A DNA stretch of 64,000 nt, taken from NCBI RefSeq assembly GCF_014634745.1, contig NZ_BMBP01000002.1, positions 1-64,000 on the forward strand, read 5' to 3'. How positions within the stretch are numbered: position 1 is the stretch's first letter; each line of letters opens with the position of its first letter. This document shows, one piece after another, positions 51,070 through 60,510 of this stretch. Below the pieces are notes generated by a model that ran no database searches, had not been told where the DNA came from, and worked only from the letters and a program-made list of their open reading frames with translations. Origin of the DNA: Leuconostoc pseudomesenteroides KCTC 3652. GTDB taxonomy: Bacteria > Bacillota > Bacilli > Lactobacillales > Lactobacillaceae. The translations under genes and the position numbers were made by a program.

Positions 51070-52749
51070 TTAGTATTCGCCCCAATATTTAGACATTGTT
51101 TGTTTACCAACGCCTGGGTTGAAACTATTAGTTGGATCATTTTTCTTATAGTGCTTGATTAAGGCCGGCGCTGCCAAATATAGATGACCAACATTGTGTT
51201 CGGCTGGATAAACAGCGTGACGCTCATCCAAAATTTTAAGCATCTCTTTTTTAAGTTCATGCGCATCGACGCCAGGTTTTAGAATATAATCTTGGTGCAT
51301 GACGTGATCAAGTAAGTGACCATAATAAATTTTGTGTTCTATTTTGTCTTCAATCTCTTTAGGCAAATGCTCGAACCACTTATAATCATTACTTGCCAAC
51401 GCGATATCTAGTGGCAAAATGTCAATACTATCCTGTTTTAATTCTTGATAACGAATCGCAACACCAGCTGTTACGTAGCGGTGAGTTGCCGCTTTACTGG
51501 TCTCATTGGCATCGGCTTCAAAGTAGTCGCCACTTGCCTTGTCAAAATAAGATTTGAGATATTCTCGCGCTTCTTCAATACCATTACCAGCCATTTTCAA
51601 TTGTAGGTAATGGTCGTACTTTTCGTAATAATCATCTATTCGTTTTGGCATTTGATTAGGAAATAAATTACTTAATGTTTGAAGCAAGCGATCTGGGAAA
51701 TAAGGCTTGAAAAACGGAATGTGCTTCAAAAAGCGTTCGCCCCAAGCTTTTAGCGCAAACATCTGGGGCAAATGACCCGTTCCAATTTTCTCAATCACGA
51801 TTAGCGAGTCTTTACCATATTTCTTGGCCAATTTATAAGCATTTTTATGCATATATTCACCAGAAACAGGCAATTCTTTGAATGTCGTCATAATATGGCG
51901 ACGAATATCTTCCAACTCATCGGGATTATTCGTTCCAATGTAAAACATTTGTGTTTTTTTATCCATTGGGAATGTATCTAAGCGGACAGCCAATGCCGCA
52001 ACGTGACCGGACGATCCAGATACTTCATACAGTTCTTTAGGATTTGCATTGTATCGAATAGGCTTATCAGATTCAACGTCACGCACAACCTGTTCATGAT
52101 GGAACATTGAACCATGATGTTCAGTAGCTGGTACTTGATTCAAATCAAAATTGCGGTTCTGCAAATTAGTAATAATCTCTTCGGGCGTTTTGCCCAAATC
52201 AATACCTAAATGGTTAACTAAGTGCATTTCGTCATGTTCATCAATCCAAACATACAATGATAGCTCTGTATAAGCTGGACCTCTTCTGATCAAAGCACCA
52301 CCAGAATTGTTGTTAATACCACCAATGACCGATGCGCCCAAATTAGATGAGCCAATGACTGAATGTGGTTCACGTTTAAGTGGTCGCAATTCATTTTCTA
52401 AGTGAAATAGTGTCGTACCGGGGAATGCAAGTACCTGTTCCCCATTATTGATTAACTGTAAATCTTTAATTTTCATGCCGTTCACAACAACAGCAGAACG
52501 GTCATAACCCGGGGCTGGTACGGAACCCTCAGTCAAACTAGTGTTGGCTGCTTGCATAATAATGATAATATTGTTGTCATGCAAAACATTAAGCACGCGC
52601 CACATTGCCATTAAAGTGGTTGGAAATACTACTGCAACTGCATCGCCCTTACCTGAGCGGTACCCTTTCCTAAAACGTAAAGATTTTGCTTTGTTAGTAA
52701 TAACATTTTTTTTACCAACAACACTGACTAGTTCTTCGACTAAGTCCAT
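51070..52749 (-). CDS. dld: D-lactate dehydrogenase (quinone), FAD-linked
   Basis: 559 residues. The FAD-binding PCMH domain includes TSLTEGSVPAPGYDRSAVVV and GSSNLGASVIGGINNNSGG (about 50-150). The central and C-terminal membrane-association domains follow to HNVGHLYLAAP and NSFNPGVGKQ. It oxidises D-lactate to pyruvate and passes electrons to menaquinone at the membrane. It sits directly upstream (in transcription) of pyruvate oxidase, though each has its own promoter and terminator. The promoter region 52750-52875 has a weak cre-like sequence that I do not count. Confidence 0.92.
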   Translation of the reverse strand: MDLVEELVSVVGKKNVITNKAKSLRFRKGYRSGKGDAVAVVFPTTLMAMWRVLNVLHDNNIIIIMQAANTSLTEGSVPAPGYDRSAVVVNGMKIKDLQLINNGEQVLAFPGTTLFHLENELRPLKREPHSVIGSSNLGASVIGGINNNSGGALIRRGPAYTELSLYVWIDEHDEMHLVNHLGIDLGKTPEEIITNLQNRNFDLNQVPATEHHGSMFHHEQVVRDVESDKPIRYNANPKELYEVSGSSGHVAALAVRLDTFPMDKKTQMFYIGTNNPDELEDIRRHIMTTFKELPVSGEYMHKNAYKLAKKYGKDSLIVIEKIGTGHLPQMFALKAWGERFLKHIPFFKPYFPDRLLQTLSNLFPNQMPKRIDDYYEKYDHYLQLKMAGNGIEEAREYLKSYFDKASGDYFEADANETSKAATHRYVTAGVAIRYQELKQDSIDILPLDIALASNDYKWFEHLPKEIEDKIEHKIYYGHLLDHVMHQDYILKPGVDAHELKKEMLKILDERHAVYPAEHNVGHLYLAAPALIKHYKKNDPTNSFNPGVGKQTMSKYWGEY

Positions 52750-52875
52750 ATTAACTTCTCCCCTCTATAACGTTTGTAAAAAACGTTTTAATCATTACGC
52801 TTTTAATGATACGCTTTTTTTGATATTTTGGTTAATAAAACAATTAAATCTCATTTCAAAGCGTATCCTTGCAAA

Positions 52876-52911
52876 TAAAAAAAGTATCAAAACCTTTAAA
52901 ATTCTGATACT
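52876..52911 (-). terminator. Terminator of the universal stress protein gene
   Basis: AGTATCA pairs with TGATAC over an AT-rich loop; on the minus strand a T-run follows. Confidence 0.7.
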
Positions 52912-52930
52912 CACCTATTGATATACGAAA

Positions 52931-53362
52931 TTATTTGACCAACAATACATCAGCGTCTGCCCGTTCTGAAACATAGCGCGCCGTCGAACCAATAAACATT
53001 CGAGTTAACAAAGTCGTACCTGTTTTACCCATTACAATCAAATCAGGTTTGAATTTTTCCATGACTTCATTAACAAGTATAAATCGCGCATCACCCTTAA
53101 AAACGTGCGTATCATACAAAACATCACTTTCTGCCAAAACACCGGCTGCCTTCGCAACATTTTCATTGGCTAACTTAGTCAAACTGTCAGTCATCGATGC
53201 ATAAAAAACTTGGCTGCCGTCGTGATAGGCAACAGTAGAATACTGAATGACACTAATTACTTCTACTTTTGCACCATATTTTTTGGCTAAACTCGCACTA
53301 TATGCTACTGCACGCATGGCCGCGTCACTACCATCAGTAGCAACAACGATTGTCTTCATCAT
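52931..53362 (-). CDS. Universal stress protein (UspA family)
   Basis: 143 residues. The start MMKTIVVATDGSDAAMRA and the ATP-binding loop MGKTGTTLLTRMFIGSTARYV, near 113-133, fit ATP-binding Usp proteins. AAAGGAG precedes the start. The leader is long, about 240 bases from the likely promoter near 53610, which has a cre site upstream. Confidence 0.9.
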   Translation of the reverse strand: MMKTIVVATDGSDAAMRAVAYSASLAKKYGAKVEVISVIQYSTVAYHDGSQVFYASMTDSLTKLANENVAKAAGVLAESDVLYDTHVFKGDARFILVNEVMEKFKPDLIVMGKTGTTLLTRMFIGSTARYVSERADADVLLVK

Positions 53363-53634
53363 TTGTTTCTCCTTTCTACCTTGGTTTGCAGTGGTTTCAT
53401 GTCGTTGTGACTAATTTAAAACAACCCACTCGGGGATGATGATCCAACCAAAACAGTCAAATAGTACCATCTTTGTCATCAATCAATTAACTTTATGCAC
53501 GAAGCATGACGATTAATCTTTCAGTACAAACAACGAGCAAGTTGTTAATTAAATTAGAAATTGAGTCGAAAGTTATCAACAAAATTCTGATATTAACTTT
53601 CTCTATCACCATTATACAATTATTTATATAATAA

Positions 53635-53648
53635 TGGAAGCGTTTACA
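53635..53648 (-). promoter_or_regulatory. cre site upstream of the universal stress protein gene
   Basis: The minus strand reads TGTAAACGCTTCCA, a full match to the CcpA-binding consensus. A TATAAT-like -10 lies about 25 bases downstream near 53610, so the cre overlaps or precedes the -35 region, a placement compatible with either activation or repression. The rest of the 53363-53705 gap shows no gene. Confidence 0.65.
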
Positions 53649-53705
53649 CTATCATAGCCAGTGTTTTAATGATATGATTAATAAACTAATCATTGACATT
53701 CTGAG

Positions 53706-55052
53706 TTACGCAGTTCTACTTTTTTTCTGCTGTAGGAAAAACATAATAAATATTATCATAGCAATCATTATTATCATGAGCAAAAAGTTTCGCATGCCTT
53801 GCTCAATTTTCCAAGAACCAAACAAAGCAGCTACCGTGGTCCCAGCAGCGCCCATAAACATTTGGCTGGCTTGCAAAATAGCATTTGCATCGTTTTGATC
53901 ATTAATTTGAACATCTGCGATTGCAGCTGTCATACCCGTACTAAAAGCCATACTCCGACCGATCGTGAAAATAGTATAGGAAAGAATAACCATTAATAAA
54001 TTCAGGTTGTTCGTGACGAAATACATAAACAATACGGACAGCGTAAAAATAGAATTACCCGTGATAAGTAATTTTTTGGGGCCAATTTTATCATATAATG
54101 ACCCAAATAATGGCGACAAAAATGCCCCTACTAAAGTGCCAGGGAGTAACGAAAATCCTGCTAATAGACTTGACGTATGATGAATTGTCTGCAAGTAGTT
54201 TGGAATTAACAAACCAAGGCCCAAATTAGCAAACATATATAACGTCACAGGAATCAGTAATAATGTAAAAGATTTTAGTTTAAATAACCTGATGTTTAAA
54301 AATGTTTTTTCACTTCTCAGAGAACGATAAATAAAGAGTAAAAGTGTGATAGCTGTAATGCTTAGCGTTACAGGGTTAATCATACCGCTCTCAAATTGAT
54401 TAATCGTCAAAATACCTGAGATTAAAGCTATGCTGAGTAGGATAAAAGCAATCAGGTCGAATGACGGCGTTTGATGATTCGCAGTTTTTTTAGGTATCGT
54501 AAACCATCCAAGGCATAAGGACACCACCGGAATAATTAGTAGTGTGATGAAAATAGAACGCCAACCCAAACTGCTAATTAAAGCACCACCATAACTAGGT
54601 CCAAATGAGGGTGCTAAACTAATGACCATCGATCCAATTCCCATCCAAACACCTATTTTATGCCTTGGTATTAGCATCAGGATTAAGTTGAACATTAAAG
54701 GCATCGCAATTCCTGCGGAAATGCCTTCTAAAACTCTTCCTAATAGTAAAATACCTAAATTAGTTGCCAAACCAGCGAATAAAGAACCAATAACAAAAAG
54801 CAAATTAGCCAAAATCCACATCAACCTCACGCCAAATCTTTTCGTTAAATAGGCGCTTATTGTCATTGTTACGGTTACGGCCAACAAATAGGCAGTCGTT
54901 ATCCATTGAATATTATTCAAAGATGTGTGAAAAATTGCTGTTAGTTCCGGAAAAGTAACATTCATCGCGGTTTCCACCATAATACCGCCGGCCGCTAAAA
55001 TAGCAACCGCAATAATGCTTAATTTATTTTTGTTATTGATCATCATGACCAT
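53706..55052 (-). CDS. MFS multidrug efflux transporter (DHA2, EmrB/QacA type)
   Basis: 448 residues with 12-14 membrane helices. The motif-A-like ISAYLTKRFGVR and motif C-like APSFGPSYGG of drug/proton antiporters are present. The start overlaps the marR end by 20 bases, so the two are made together. Substrates are probably drugs or organic compounds; sequence does not say which. Confidence 0.85.
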   Translation of the reverse strand: MVMMINNKNKLSIIAVAILAAGGIMVETAMNVTFPELTAIFHTSLNNIQWITTAYLLAVTVTMTISAYLTKRFGVRLMWILANLLFVIGSLFAGLATNLGILLLGRVLEGISAGIAMPLMFNLILMLIPRHKIGVWMGIGSMVISLAPSFGPSYGGALISSLGWRSIFITLLIIPVVSLCLGWFTIPKKTANHQTPSFDLIAFILLSIALISGILTINQFESGMINPVTLSITAITLLLFIYRSLRSEKTFLNIRLFKLKSFTLLLIPVTLYMFANLGLGLLIPNYLQTIHHTSSLLAGFSLLPGTLVGAFLSPLFGSLYDKIGPKKLLITGNSIFTLSVLFMYFVTNNLNLLMVILSYTIFTIGRSMAFSTGMTAAIADVQINDQNDANAILQASQMFMGAAGTTVAALFGSWKIEQGMRNFLLMIIMIAMIIFIMFFLQQKKSRTA

Positions 55053-55473
55053 CCCAACTTATTTTTGATACATGCTTTAAAAATGACACAATGACATCTC
55101 TTTCCCCGTCTGAATAGCCATTAAGTACATAACTATCATGACTTTGGATGATAGTTTTAATCACATCACTAATATCAAATCCCTTTGTCGTCAAAAAAAT
55201 TTCTTTTACTCGCTTATCTTTTGCTGATTCACGGCGTACAATAAAATTTTTGGCTACCATACGGTCAATTAATAGCGTAACAGTTGAACTTTTGATATTA
55301 AATTCTTGCTCAATTTCTCTTTGATTAACTGTTTTTTTACCAGATGATAATCTCAAGAAATCAATCATTGCCATTTGTGCTGCAGTCAAATCATACCGCC
55401 GCGCCACGCTATCCAGAGCATTATTCAGAGCATAATAAGCCTCTTTTAACAGTTTTCCCATATTTTCAGTCAT
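55033..55473 (-). CDS. MarR-family transcriptional regulator
   Basis: 146 residues with the winged-helix core (VNQREIEQEFNIKSSTVTLLIDRMVAKNF split over about 57-85) and the basic wing RRESAKDKRVKEIFLT. It is encoded just ahead of the efflux pump and overlaps it, so it is the likely ligand-responsive repressor of both. A palindrome lies 20 bases before its start. Confidence 0.88.
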   Translation of the reverse strand: MTENMGKLLKEAYYALNNALDSVARRYDLTAAQMAMIDFLRLSSGKKTVNQREIEQEFNIKSSTVTLLIDRMVAKNFIVRRESAKDKRVKEIFLTTKGFDISDVIKTIIQSHDSYVLNGYSDGERDVIVSFLKHVSKISWDGHDDQ

Positions 55474-55493
55474 AAATAGATTTCCTTTTTAGA

Positions 55494-55507
55494 TAGTTAG
55501 CTAACTA
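55494..55507. promoter_or_regulatory. Likely MarR operator
   Basis: TAGTTAGCTAACTA is a perfect 14-bp palindrome just upstream of the marR ribosome binding site, a usual place for an autoregulatory operator. Confidence 0.65.
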
Positions 55508-55560
55508 ATTAAATATAGCAAAAGAAATATTATTTTGCAAATTATAATTTGGGGTTATTT

Positions 55561-55604
55561 AAAAACCGTTTACCTTGAATTGTGTGGTAAACGGTTTTTC
55601 TTTT
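55561..55604 (-). terminator. Terminator of metE
   Basis: AAAAACCGTTTACC pairs perfectly with GGTAAACGGTTTTT. Confidence 0.9.
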
Positions 55605-55631
55605 AATTGTTCATTACTAAATAATAATTGA

Positions 55632-57923
55632 TTAACTCAGTTCTGCGAGTACAACATCTCGCGCTACTTTCAAATGTCGTAGTGCGTCGACTGTTTGTTC
55701 CTCAGTTCTTGTCTTCAAGCCACAGTCCGGATTAACCCAGAATTGTTTCGCATCAATTACTTTTAATCCTCGTCGAATGTTTTCTTCAATTTCAGTCGTT
55801 GTGGGAATCCTTGGTGAATGAATATCATAAACACCCAAACCAATCTGTTTGTCATATTTAGCATTTTCAAAAGCAGCAATGATTTCGCCGTGTGAACGTG
55901 ATGTTTCAATCGAAATCACATCAGCATCTAAGTTTGATATTGTGTCGATAATATCTTCAAAGTCTGAATAACACATGTGTGTATGAATCTGTGTTTCATC
56001 TTGAACACCTGTTGTCGTAATTTTAAATGAATAAACAGCTTCATTCAAATAATCTTGCCAATGACGTTTTTTTAGCGGTAATCCCTCACGTAATGCGGGT
56101 TCATCGACTTGAATAATCTTAATGCCAGCCCTTTCCAAATTAATGACTTCCTGTCTCAACGCCAAAGCAATTTGATTCTGAACTGTCGCGCGTGGCACAT
56201 CATCTCTTACAAATGACCAATTAACAATGGTCAAGGGTGCAGTAATCATGCCCTTCACCGGTTTATCTGTTTGTTCTTGTGCAAAAGTCGATTCAGCAAC
56301 CGTAATTGGTTCTAAATAATCAACATCCCCATAAATAACTGGTGGTCTAACACCTCGTGAGCCATAAGACTGCACCCATCCGTTTTGCGTGGCAAAAAAG
56401 CCAGCTAACTTTTGACCAAAGTATTCCACCATATCGGTCCGTTCAAATTCACCATGCACCAAGACATCTAGCCCAAGTTTTTCTTGTAGTTCGATCCAAC
56501 GTTTTGTTTCTGCTTTAACAAAGTCTTGATACTCCAAATCAGATATTTCCTTTTTACGCCATGCGGCACGCTTTGCCCGCACAACGGCAGTTTGGGGAAA
56601 TGAGCCAATAGTTGTCGTGGGTAAAAGCGGCAAATTTAAAATATCATCTTGTTTTTTTGAACGGATAGCATATTGTGATTGACGTTCAAATCGTTGTTTG
56701 GATAAATTCTTTATTGCCGCTTGAACATTGACATTGTTACGAGCCTCTGAATCTTTTAGCACTTTCAAAGCACGTTTGTTGTCCTCAAAAGTATCAACAT
56801 CTTGGTTGCCATTTAAAGCATTTGTAAGTGTGACTAATTCCTGAAGCTTTTCATCAGCAAATGCTAAACCGCCAAATAACGCGGCGCTTGCTGCTGTTTC
56901 GTATTTTTTTGTGATTGGGACGTGGAGCAAAGAATTGCTGGGTTGTAACCACAAATTTGGCGCCAAAGATTGCAATGTTTTCGCTAAGTCAAGTTTTTCT
57001 TGCAAATTAGCTGTCCATATATTGTGACCATCGACTATACCTGCGGCTAATATCTTATTCTCAGGGAAACCATACTGTTGAATGCTTTTTAAATTCTCGT
57101 CATTGCCATGCACAAAGTCCAGACCAATCGCCTGTACTGGCAAATCCACCACAGCTTGATAAGTGTCGAGTGAATCAAAGTACGTTTGTAATTCAATATT
57201 TAGCTTGGGTGCAATCTCGTGTAAATAAGCTGTCACACGCTGATAAGGCGCAATAGCTGAATCGTCGTCAATTTTGACCAAACTCGGTTCGTCCAATTGA
57301 ACCCACTGAACACCTGCTTCCTGTAGTTCTTGAAAAACCTGACCATAAAGTGGTAATATTTGATCCAAAAGTCGATTGATATCTTCTGGTGATGATACAT
57401 ATTCACCGTTAAGTTTACCAAGCTTTATTAGCGTGACTGGCCCCAGAATAACTGGTTTACCGTTGATATTTAATTCTTCTTTTGCCTCTTGCCAATAGCG
57501 TAACCAACGATTATCTAAAAGGCGTGGTTTAGTATTGTCAAATTCGGGAACAGTGTAATGGTAGTTAATATTAAACCATTTTGTCATATCCGCCGCCACA
57601 TTTTCCTTATTACCACGAGCAACAGCATAATATTCTGATAGCGTTAGCGGACGGTCATAACTACCAAAACGTGTTGGAATGAGATTAAATGCCGCGATAG
57701 TGTCCAAAACATGATCATAATCTGAGTTGTCAGCAACCGGAATGATATCTAATCCAAATGCGCGTTGCTTTTTTAAATTATTAAGTCTTAATGACTTAGC
57801 AGTTTCATGGAATTTTTGATCATCAATTTCACCACGCCAATAGGCTTCTAATAACTTTTTCCATTCTCTATGTTCACCTAAGCGGGGATACCCTAAATTT
57901 GAAGATTTTACAATATTGCTCAT
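55632..57923 (-). CDS. metE: Cobalamin-independent methionine synthase
   Basis: 763 residues, the normal length. The N-terminal folate-binding half (NLGYPRLGEHREWKK) and the C-terminal catalytic half with zinc ligands in THMCYSDF and NPDCGLKTR are both present. It transfers a methyl group from 5-methyltetrahydrofolate polyglutamate to homocysteine. It follows metF by 42 bases and shares its T-box control. Confidence 0.95.
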   Translation of the reverse strand: MSNIVKSSNLGYPRLGEHREWKKLLEAYWRGEIDDQKFHETAKSLRLNNLKKQRAFGLDIIPVADNSDYDHVLDTIAAFNLIPTRFGSYDRPLTLSEYYAVARGNKENVAADMTKWFNINYHYTVPEFDNTKPRLLDNRWLRYWQEAKEELNINGKPVILGPVTLIKLGKLNGEYVSSPEDINRLLDQILPLYGQVFQELQEAGVQWVQLDEPSLVKIDDDSAIAPYQRVTAYLHEIAPKLNIELQTYFDSLDTYQAVVDLPVQAIGLDFVHGNDENLKSIQQYGFPENKILAAGIVDGHNIWTANLQEKLDLAKTLQSLAPNLWLQPSNSLLHVPITKKYETAASAALFGGLAFADEKLQELVTLTNALNGNQDVDTFEDNKRALKVLKDSEARNNVNVQAAIKNLSKQRFERQSQYAIRSKKQDDILNLPLLPTTTIGSFPQTAVVRAKRAAWRKKEISDLEYQDFVKAETKRWIELQEKLGLDVLVHGEFERTDMVEYFGQKLAGFFATQNGWVQSYGSRGVRPPVIYGDVDYLEPITVAESTFAQEQTDKPVKGMITAPLTIVNWSFVRDDVPRATVQNQIALALRQEVINLERAGIKIIQVDEPALREGLPLKKRHWQDYLNEAVYSFKITTTGVQDETQIHTHMCYSDFEDIIDTISNLDADVISIETSRSHGEIIAAFENAKYDKQIGLGVYDIHSPRIPTTTEIEENIRRGLKVIDAKQFWVNPDCGLKTRTEEQTVDALRHLKVARDVVLAELS

Positions 57924-57965
57924 GTCTTACTCCTGTATTTTGTATTGTTTACTAAATGTGATTTT

Positions 57966-58865
57966 TTAAACAGCGTATCTTTTATTTTTGCACTGAATAT
58001 AGTCGTTTATTTTTGGTAACATCGTTGTCAAAATGTCTGCTTGATTCATTGCATAAAGGTGAATGCCATCTACCCCATGATCTAATAAATCATAAATCTG
58101 TTCCATAGCATAAGCCATGCCAGCTTGTCGAAGTGCCTCTGGATTGTCTTGATATTTATGCACGATTTTAGCTAGTTTGGCTGGTAAAGAGGAACCAATC
58201 ATGTAAGTTAGCTTTTCAACCTGTTTTTGACTAATAATAGGCAAAATGCCCGCTGATACTGGAATCTGAATGTAATTATTTTTTAGCTCTTCTTGCATTT
58301 TGTAAAAAGCATGATTATCAAAAAACAATTGTGAAATGAGAAATTGACTGCCTGCACTAATTTTTTCTCTCACACCACCGACACTGATTCCAGTAATTGG
58401 ATTATCAACATGTCCCTCGGGATAAACTGCAGCACCAATGCTAAAATCGTTTTCTTTTTTTATATCCGTAATGAGATCTTTTGCAAATGGATAGCAACTA
58501 TTATCATAATCCGATGACGGCAAGTCGCCCCGAACCGCCAAAATATTTTCAATTCCAGCGGCTTTCATCTCACTCAAATTCTGATGCAAAGTTGCTGGTG
58601 TTTGGTTAATGCCAGTTAAATGGTGAAGCGCCGTTACACCAAAGTGATTTTGGATGTAGCTGGCAATTTGTTGTGTGCGTTCATGATTTGCACTGCCCCC
58701 GGCACCGTATGTAACACTAATAAAGTCAACTCCCGCTTGTCTTGGATTCAATTCCTCTAGTGTTTGAAAAAGTGAGGTCACACTTTCTTCCTGGTGCGGT
58801 GGATAAACTTCAAACGATAAAACCGGAACAGGTTTTGTTTTGTAAATTTGATTAATTTTCGTCAT
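57966..58865 (-). CDS. metF: 5,10-methylenetetrahydrofolate reductase
   Basis: 299 residues, a TIM barrel with SFEVYPP at the start (catalytic Glu), DFISVTYGAGGS and AVRGD motifs of the family, and FAD-dependent. It makes the 5-methyltetrahydrofolate that MetE uses. It is the first gene of the metF-metE operon. AAAGG precedes the start. Confidence 0.93.
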   Translation of the reverse strand: MTKINQIYKTKPVPVLSFEVYPPHQEESVTSLFQTLEELNPRQAGVDFISVTYGAGGSANHERTQQIASYIQNHFGVTALHHLTGINQTPATLHQNLSEMKAAGIENILAVRGDLPSSDYDNSCYPFAKDLITDIKKENDFSIGAAVYPEGHVDNPITGISVGGVREKISAGSQFLISQLFFDNHAFYKMQEELKNNYIQIPVSAGILPIISQKQVEKLTYMIGSSLPAKLAKIVHKYQDNPEALRQAGMAYAMEQIYDLLDHGVDGIHLYAMNQADILTTMLPKINDYIQCKNKRYAV

Positions 58866-58901
58866 AATTTTTCCTTTTAATTAAACTAACTGTCTGTTCA
58901 A

Positions 58902-59006
58902 TTAAAAAGACATGACTGCATCCACTGCCCCACTACCATTCAGATAAACAGCCGTTGTCATTTTGTTAGCATGTAAGTAATATATTTTTTGAAAATTAAC
59001 TCGCAT
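58902..59006 (-). CDS. Possible 34-residue leader ORF between the T-box and metF
   Basis: An open frame with ATG at 59006 and stop at 58902-58904, coding for MRVNFQKIYYLHANKM... and carrying three Met codons including the start. The upstream site (TAGG) is weak. It could be chance in a 170-base leader segment. Confidence 0.3.
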   Translation of the reverse strand: MRVNFQKIYYLHANKMTTAVYLNGSGAVDAVMSF

Positions 59007-59037
59007 ATTGATTTACCTAGTATTGATTAGAAATTAA

Positions 59038-59332
59038 AAAAAATCCCATAATCTTCACCTAACAGGCAAAGATTATGGGACGATTGAATCGCGTTACCAC
59101 CCAAATTCTGCCAAGCATTACTGCTTGACACTTAACAGGTACATCTGATGAGATACCCTGACGCGTTAACGGGCGCACCCGAGTAGCATTTACTAAGAGC
59201 TCATACTACTTACGACTCCAAGACCATTTTCAACTTCGTTGTAATACCAACTTTCACCAAACGTTGGTTCTCTTTAATCACACAGTAAGTTTACTTATCT
59301 CTTCAATGTCTCATCTATTTGTAATCACTATA
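59038..59332 (-). promoter_or_regulatory. T-box riboswitch (methionine) and promoter of metF-metE
   Basis: On the minus strand a promoter TTGCAA (59355-59350), 17 bases, TATAGT (59332-59327) starts a structured leader. The T-box sequence GGGTGGTAACGCG is the complement of 59090-59102. The terminator CCCATAATCTT/AAGATTATGGG (59045-59055, 59069-59079) with a T-run follows. The likely specifier codon is ATG (complement of 59202-59204) followed by a purine, in line with control by uncharged tRNA-Met of a methionine operon. The whole leader to metF is about 455 bases. Confidence 0.88.
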
Positions 59333-59512
59333 CTCTTATTATCATTTTATTGCAATACCATATTTGACTAATTTTCTTGAATAATCCGTTTCACTTACGA
59401 TTATTATTTTCAGAAAACGTCATGCAAGTTAAAGAAAATAGTGCCGTCTTTTGCAATATTTTTCAAGAATGGTATTATATTATTTATATCTAACAGAAAA
59501 AAAGGAGTTTAC

Positions 59513-59827
59513 ATGCGAATTGATACATCAAAATATCCAGAAGGTGACGAGGCAATTTCATCTGACAGAATTAAACGACTCAAACTACTCAGTCGATTAG
59601 CAACATTGATGTGCATAGCAATGTATATATCCTATATTCCTCAAATCATGAGTAATTTTTCAGGACATCCAGTTGGTTTTTTGCAACCCTTTGTAGCCAT
59701 GATTAACGCGTCTTTGTGGACCGGTTATGGTTGGAACAAAACCTATAAAGACTGGCCAGTAATTATTGCTAATGTCCCCGGCATCTTTTTTGGCTTAGTA
59801 ACTGTCATCACAATTTACATTCATTAA
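59513..59827 (+). CDS. SemiSWEET-type sugar transporter
   Basis: 104 residues from ATG 59513, behind AAAGGAG. Three membrane helices with the PQ motif in ISYIPQIMSNF and the WTGYGW segment fit the half-size SWEET proteins, which dimerise to pass sugars through the membrane. It is a single gene ending at a bidirectional terminator. The substrate is not evident. Confidence 0.82.
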   Translation: MRIDTSKYPEGDEAISSDRIKRLKLLSRLATLMCIAMYISYIPQIMSNFSGHPVGFLQPFVAMINASLWTGYGWNKTYKDWPVIIANVPGIFFGLVTVITIYIH

Positions 59828-59867
59828 AAAACGCTACTTTTTCAAAAAAATGAAAAAGTAGCGTTTT
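59825..59867. terminator. Bidirectional terminator between the SemiSWEET and VOC genes
   Basis: AAAACGCTACTTTTTC pairs with GAAAAAGTAGCGTTTT. Confidence 0.9.
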
Positions 59868-59880
59868 AATTCCGAAAATA

Positions 59881-60417
59881 TTAATGATTTTTCGGCGTCC
59901 ATACTTTACGCTCACTGTCATCTGGATAATAATGACCATTTGGAATGGACTGTAACTCAATTAAAGTACCCCAAGGCGCAAGAACGTATACACTGCCGTT
60001 GCCTTTTGTATCCTCATATTTTGAATTACCATGAATTTCTGATAGTGGCCTAGCACCCGCTTGTTGGGCCTTATTTAAGGCATTTTCAATATCAGCTACA
60101 AATATTGAAATATGATTGATACCAAGATCTTGTAAGCCAACGGGTTTACTTTGACTATTCGCTTGCATTTCAAACAATTCAAGACCTGGTCCTTGTTGCC
60201 CAATAACCAACATCCTTTGTCTGACAATTTTGGTTGTCTCATCAATACCCAGTTGACGTGCTGTTGTTTCACCTGTTCTAGGTTGGTCATCATGAGATAA
60301 ACCATCATAAGCTATTTTAGCATTGAAAGCAGCCTTGAAAAATTGGGTCGCTTCATCAATACTTGGCACTGTTATCCCTATGTGATTAATACCCAATATA
60401 TTTTTATCGTTTTGCAA
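59881..60417 (-). CDS. VOC superfamily (glyoxalase-like) protein
   Basis: 178 residues from a TTG start at 60417, chosen because CGGAGG lies 7 bases before it; an ATG farther upstream (60465) has no site. Two beta-alpha-beta-beta-beta halves begin with INHIGITVPSI and INHISIFVADI, giving metal-binding His residues; a C-terminal GTLIELQ gives the Glu. It could be a glyoxalase, dioxygenase or resistance protein; the substrate is unknown. It lies just after the trp genes but has its own ribosome binding site. Confidence 0.78.
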   Translation of the reverse strand: MQNDKNILGINHIGITVPSIDEATQFFKAAFNAKIAYDGLSHDDQPRTGETTARQLGIDETTKIVRQRMLVIGQQGPGLELFEMQANSQSKPVGLQDLGINHISIFVADIENALNKAQQAGARPLSEIHGNSKYEDTKGNGSVYVLAPWGTLIELQSIPNGHYYPDDSERKVWTPKNH

Positions 60418-60510
60418 TAGATAACCTCCGTAAACGAATGATACTGAAATAGTGGTACTAGACATTAAAGGTATTCTATCACTTTGGTGATAGGTTGTAA
60501 TGCTATTTGT

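Noticed and set aside
52750-52830. Possible cre site before dld
   Set aside because: The AAAACGTTTT core lacks the TG...CA ends of the consensus.
60474-60491. Hairpin after trpG as the trp terminator
   Set aside because: There is a stem but no T-run, so termination cannot be claimed.
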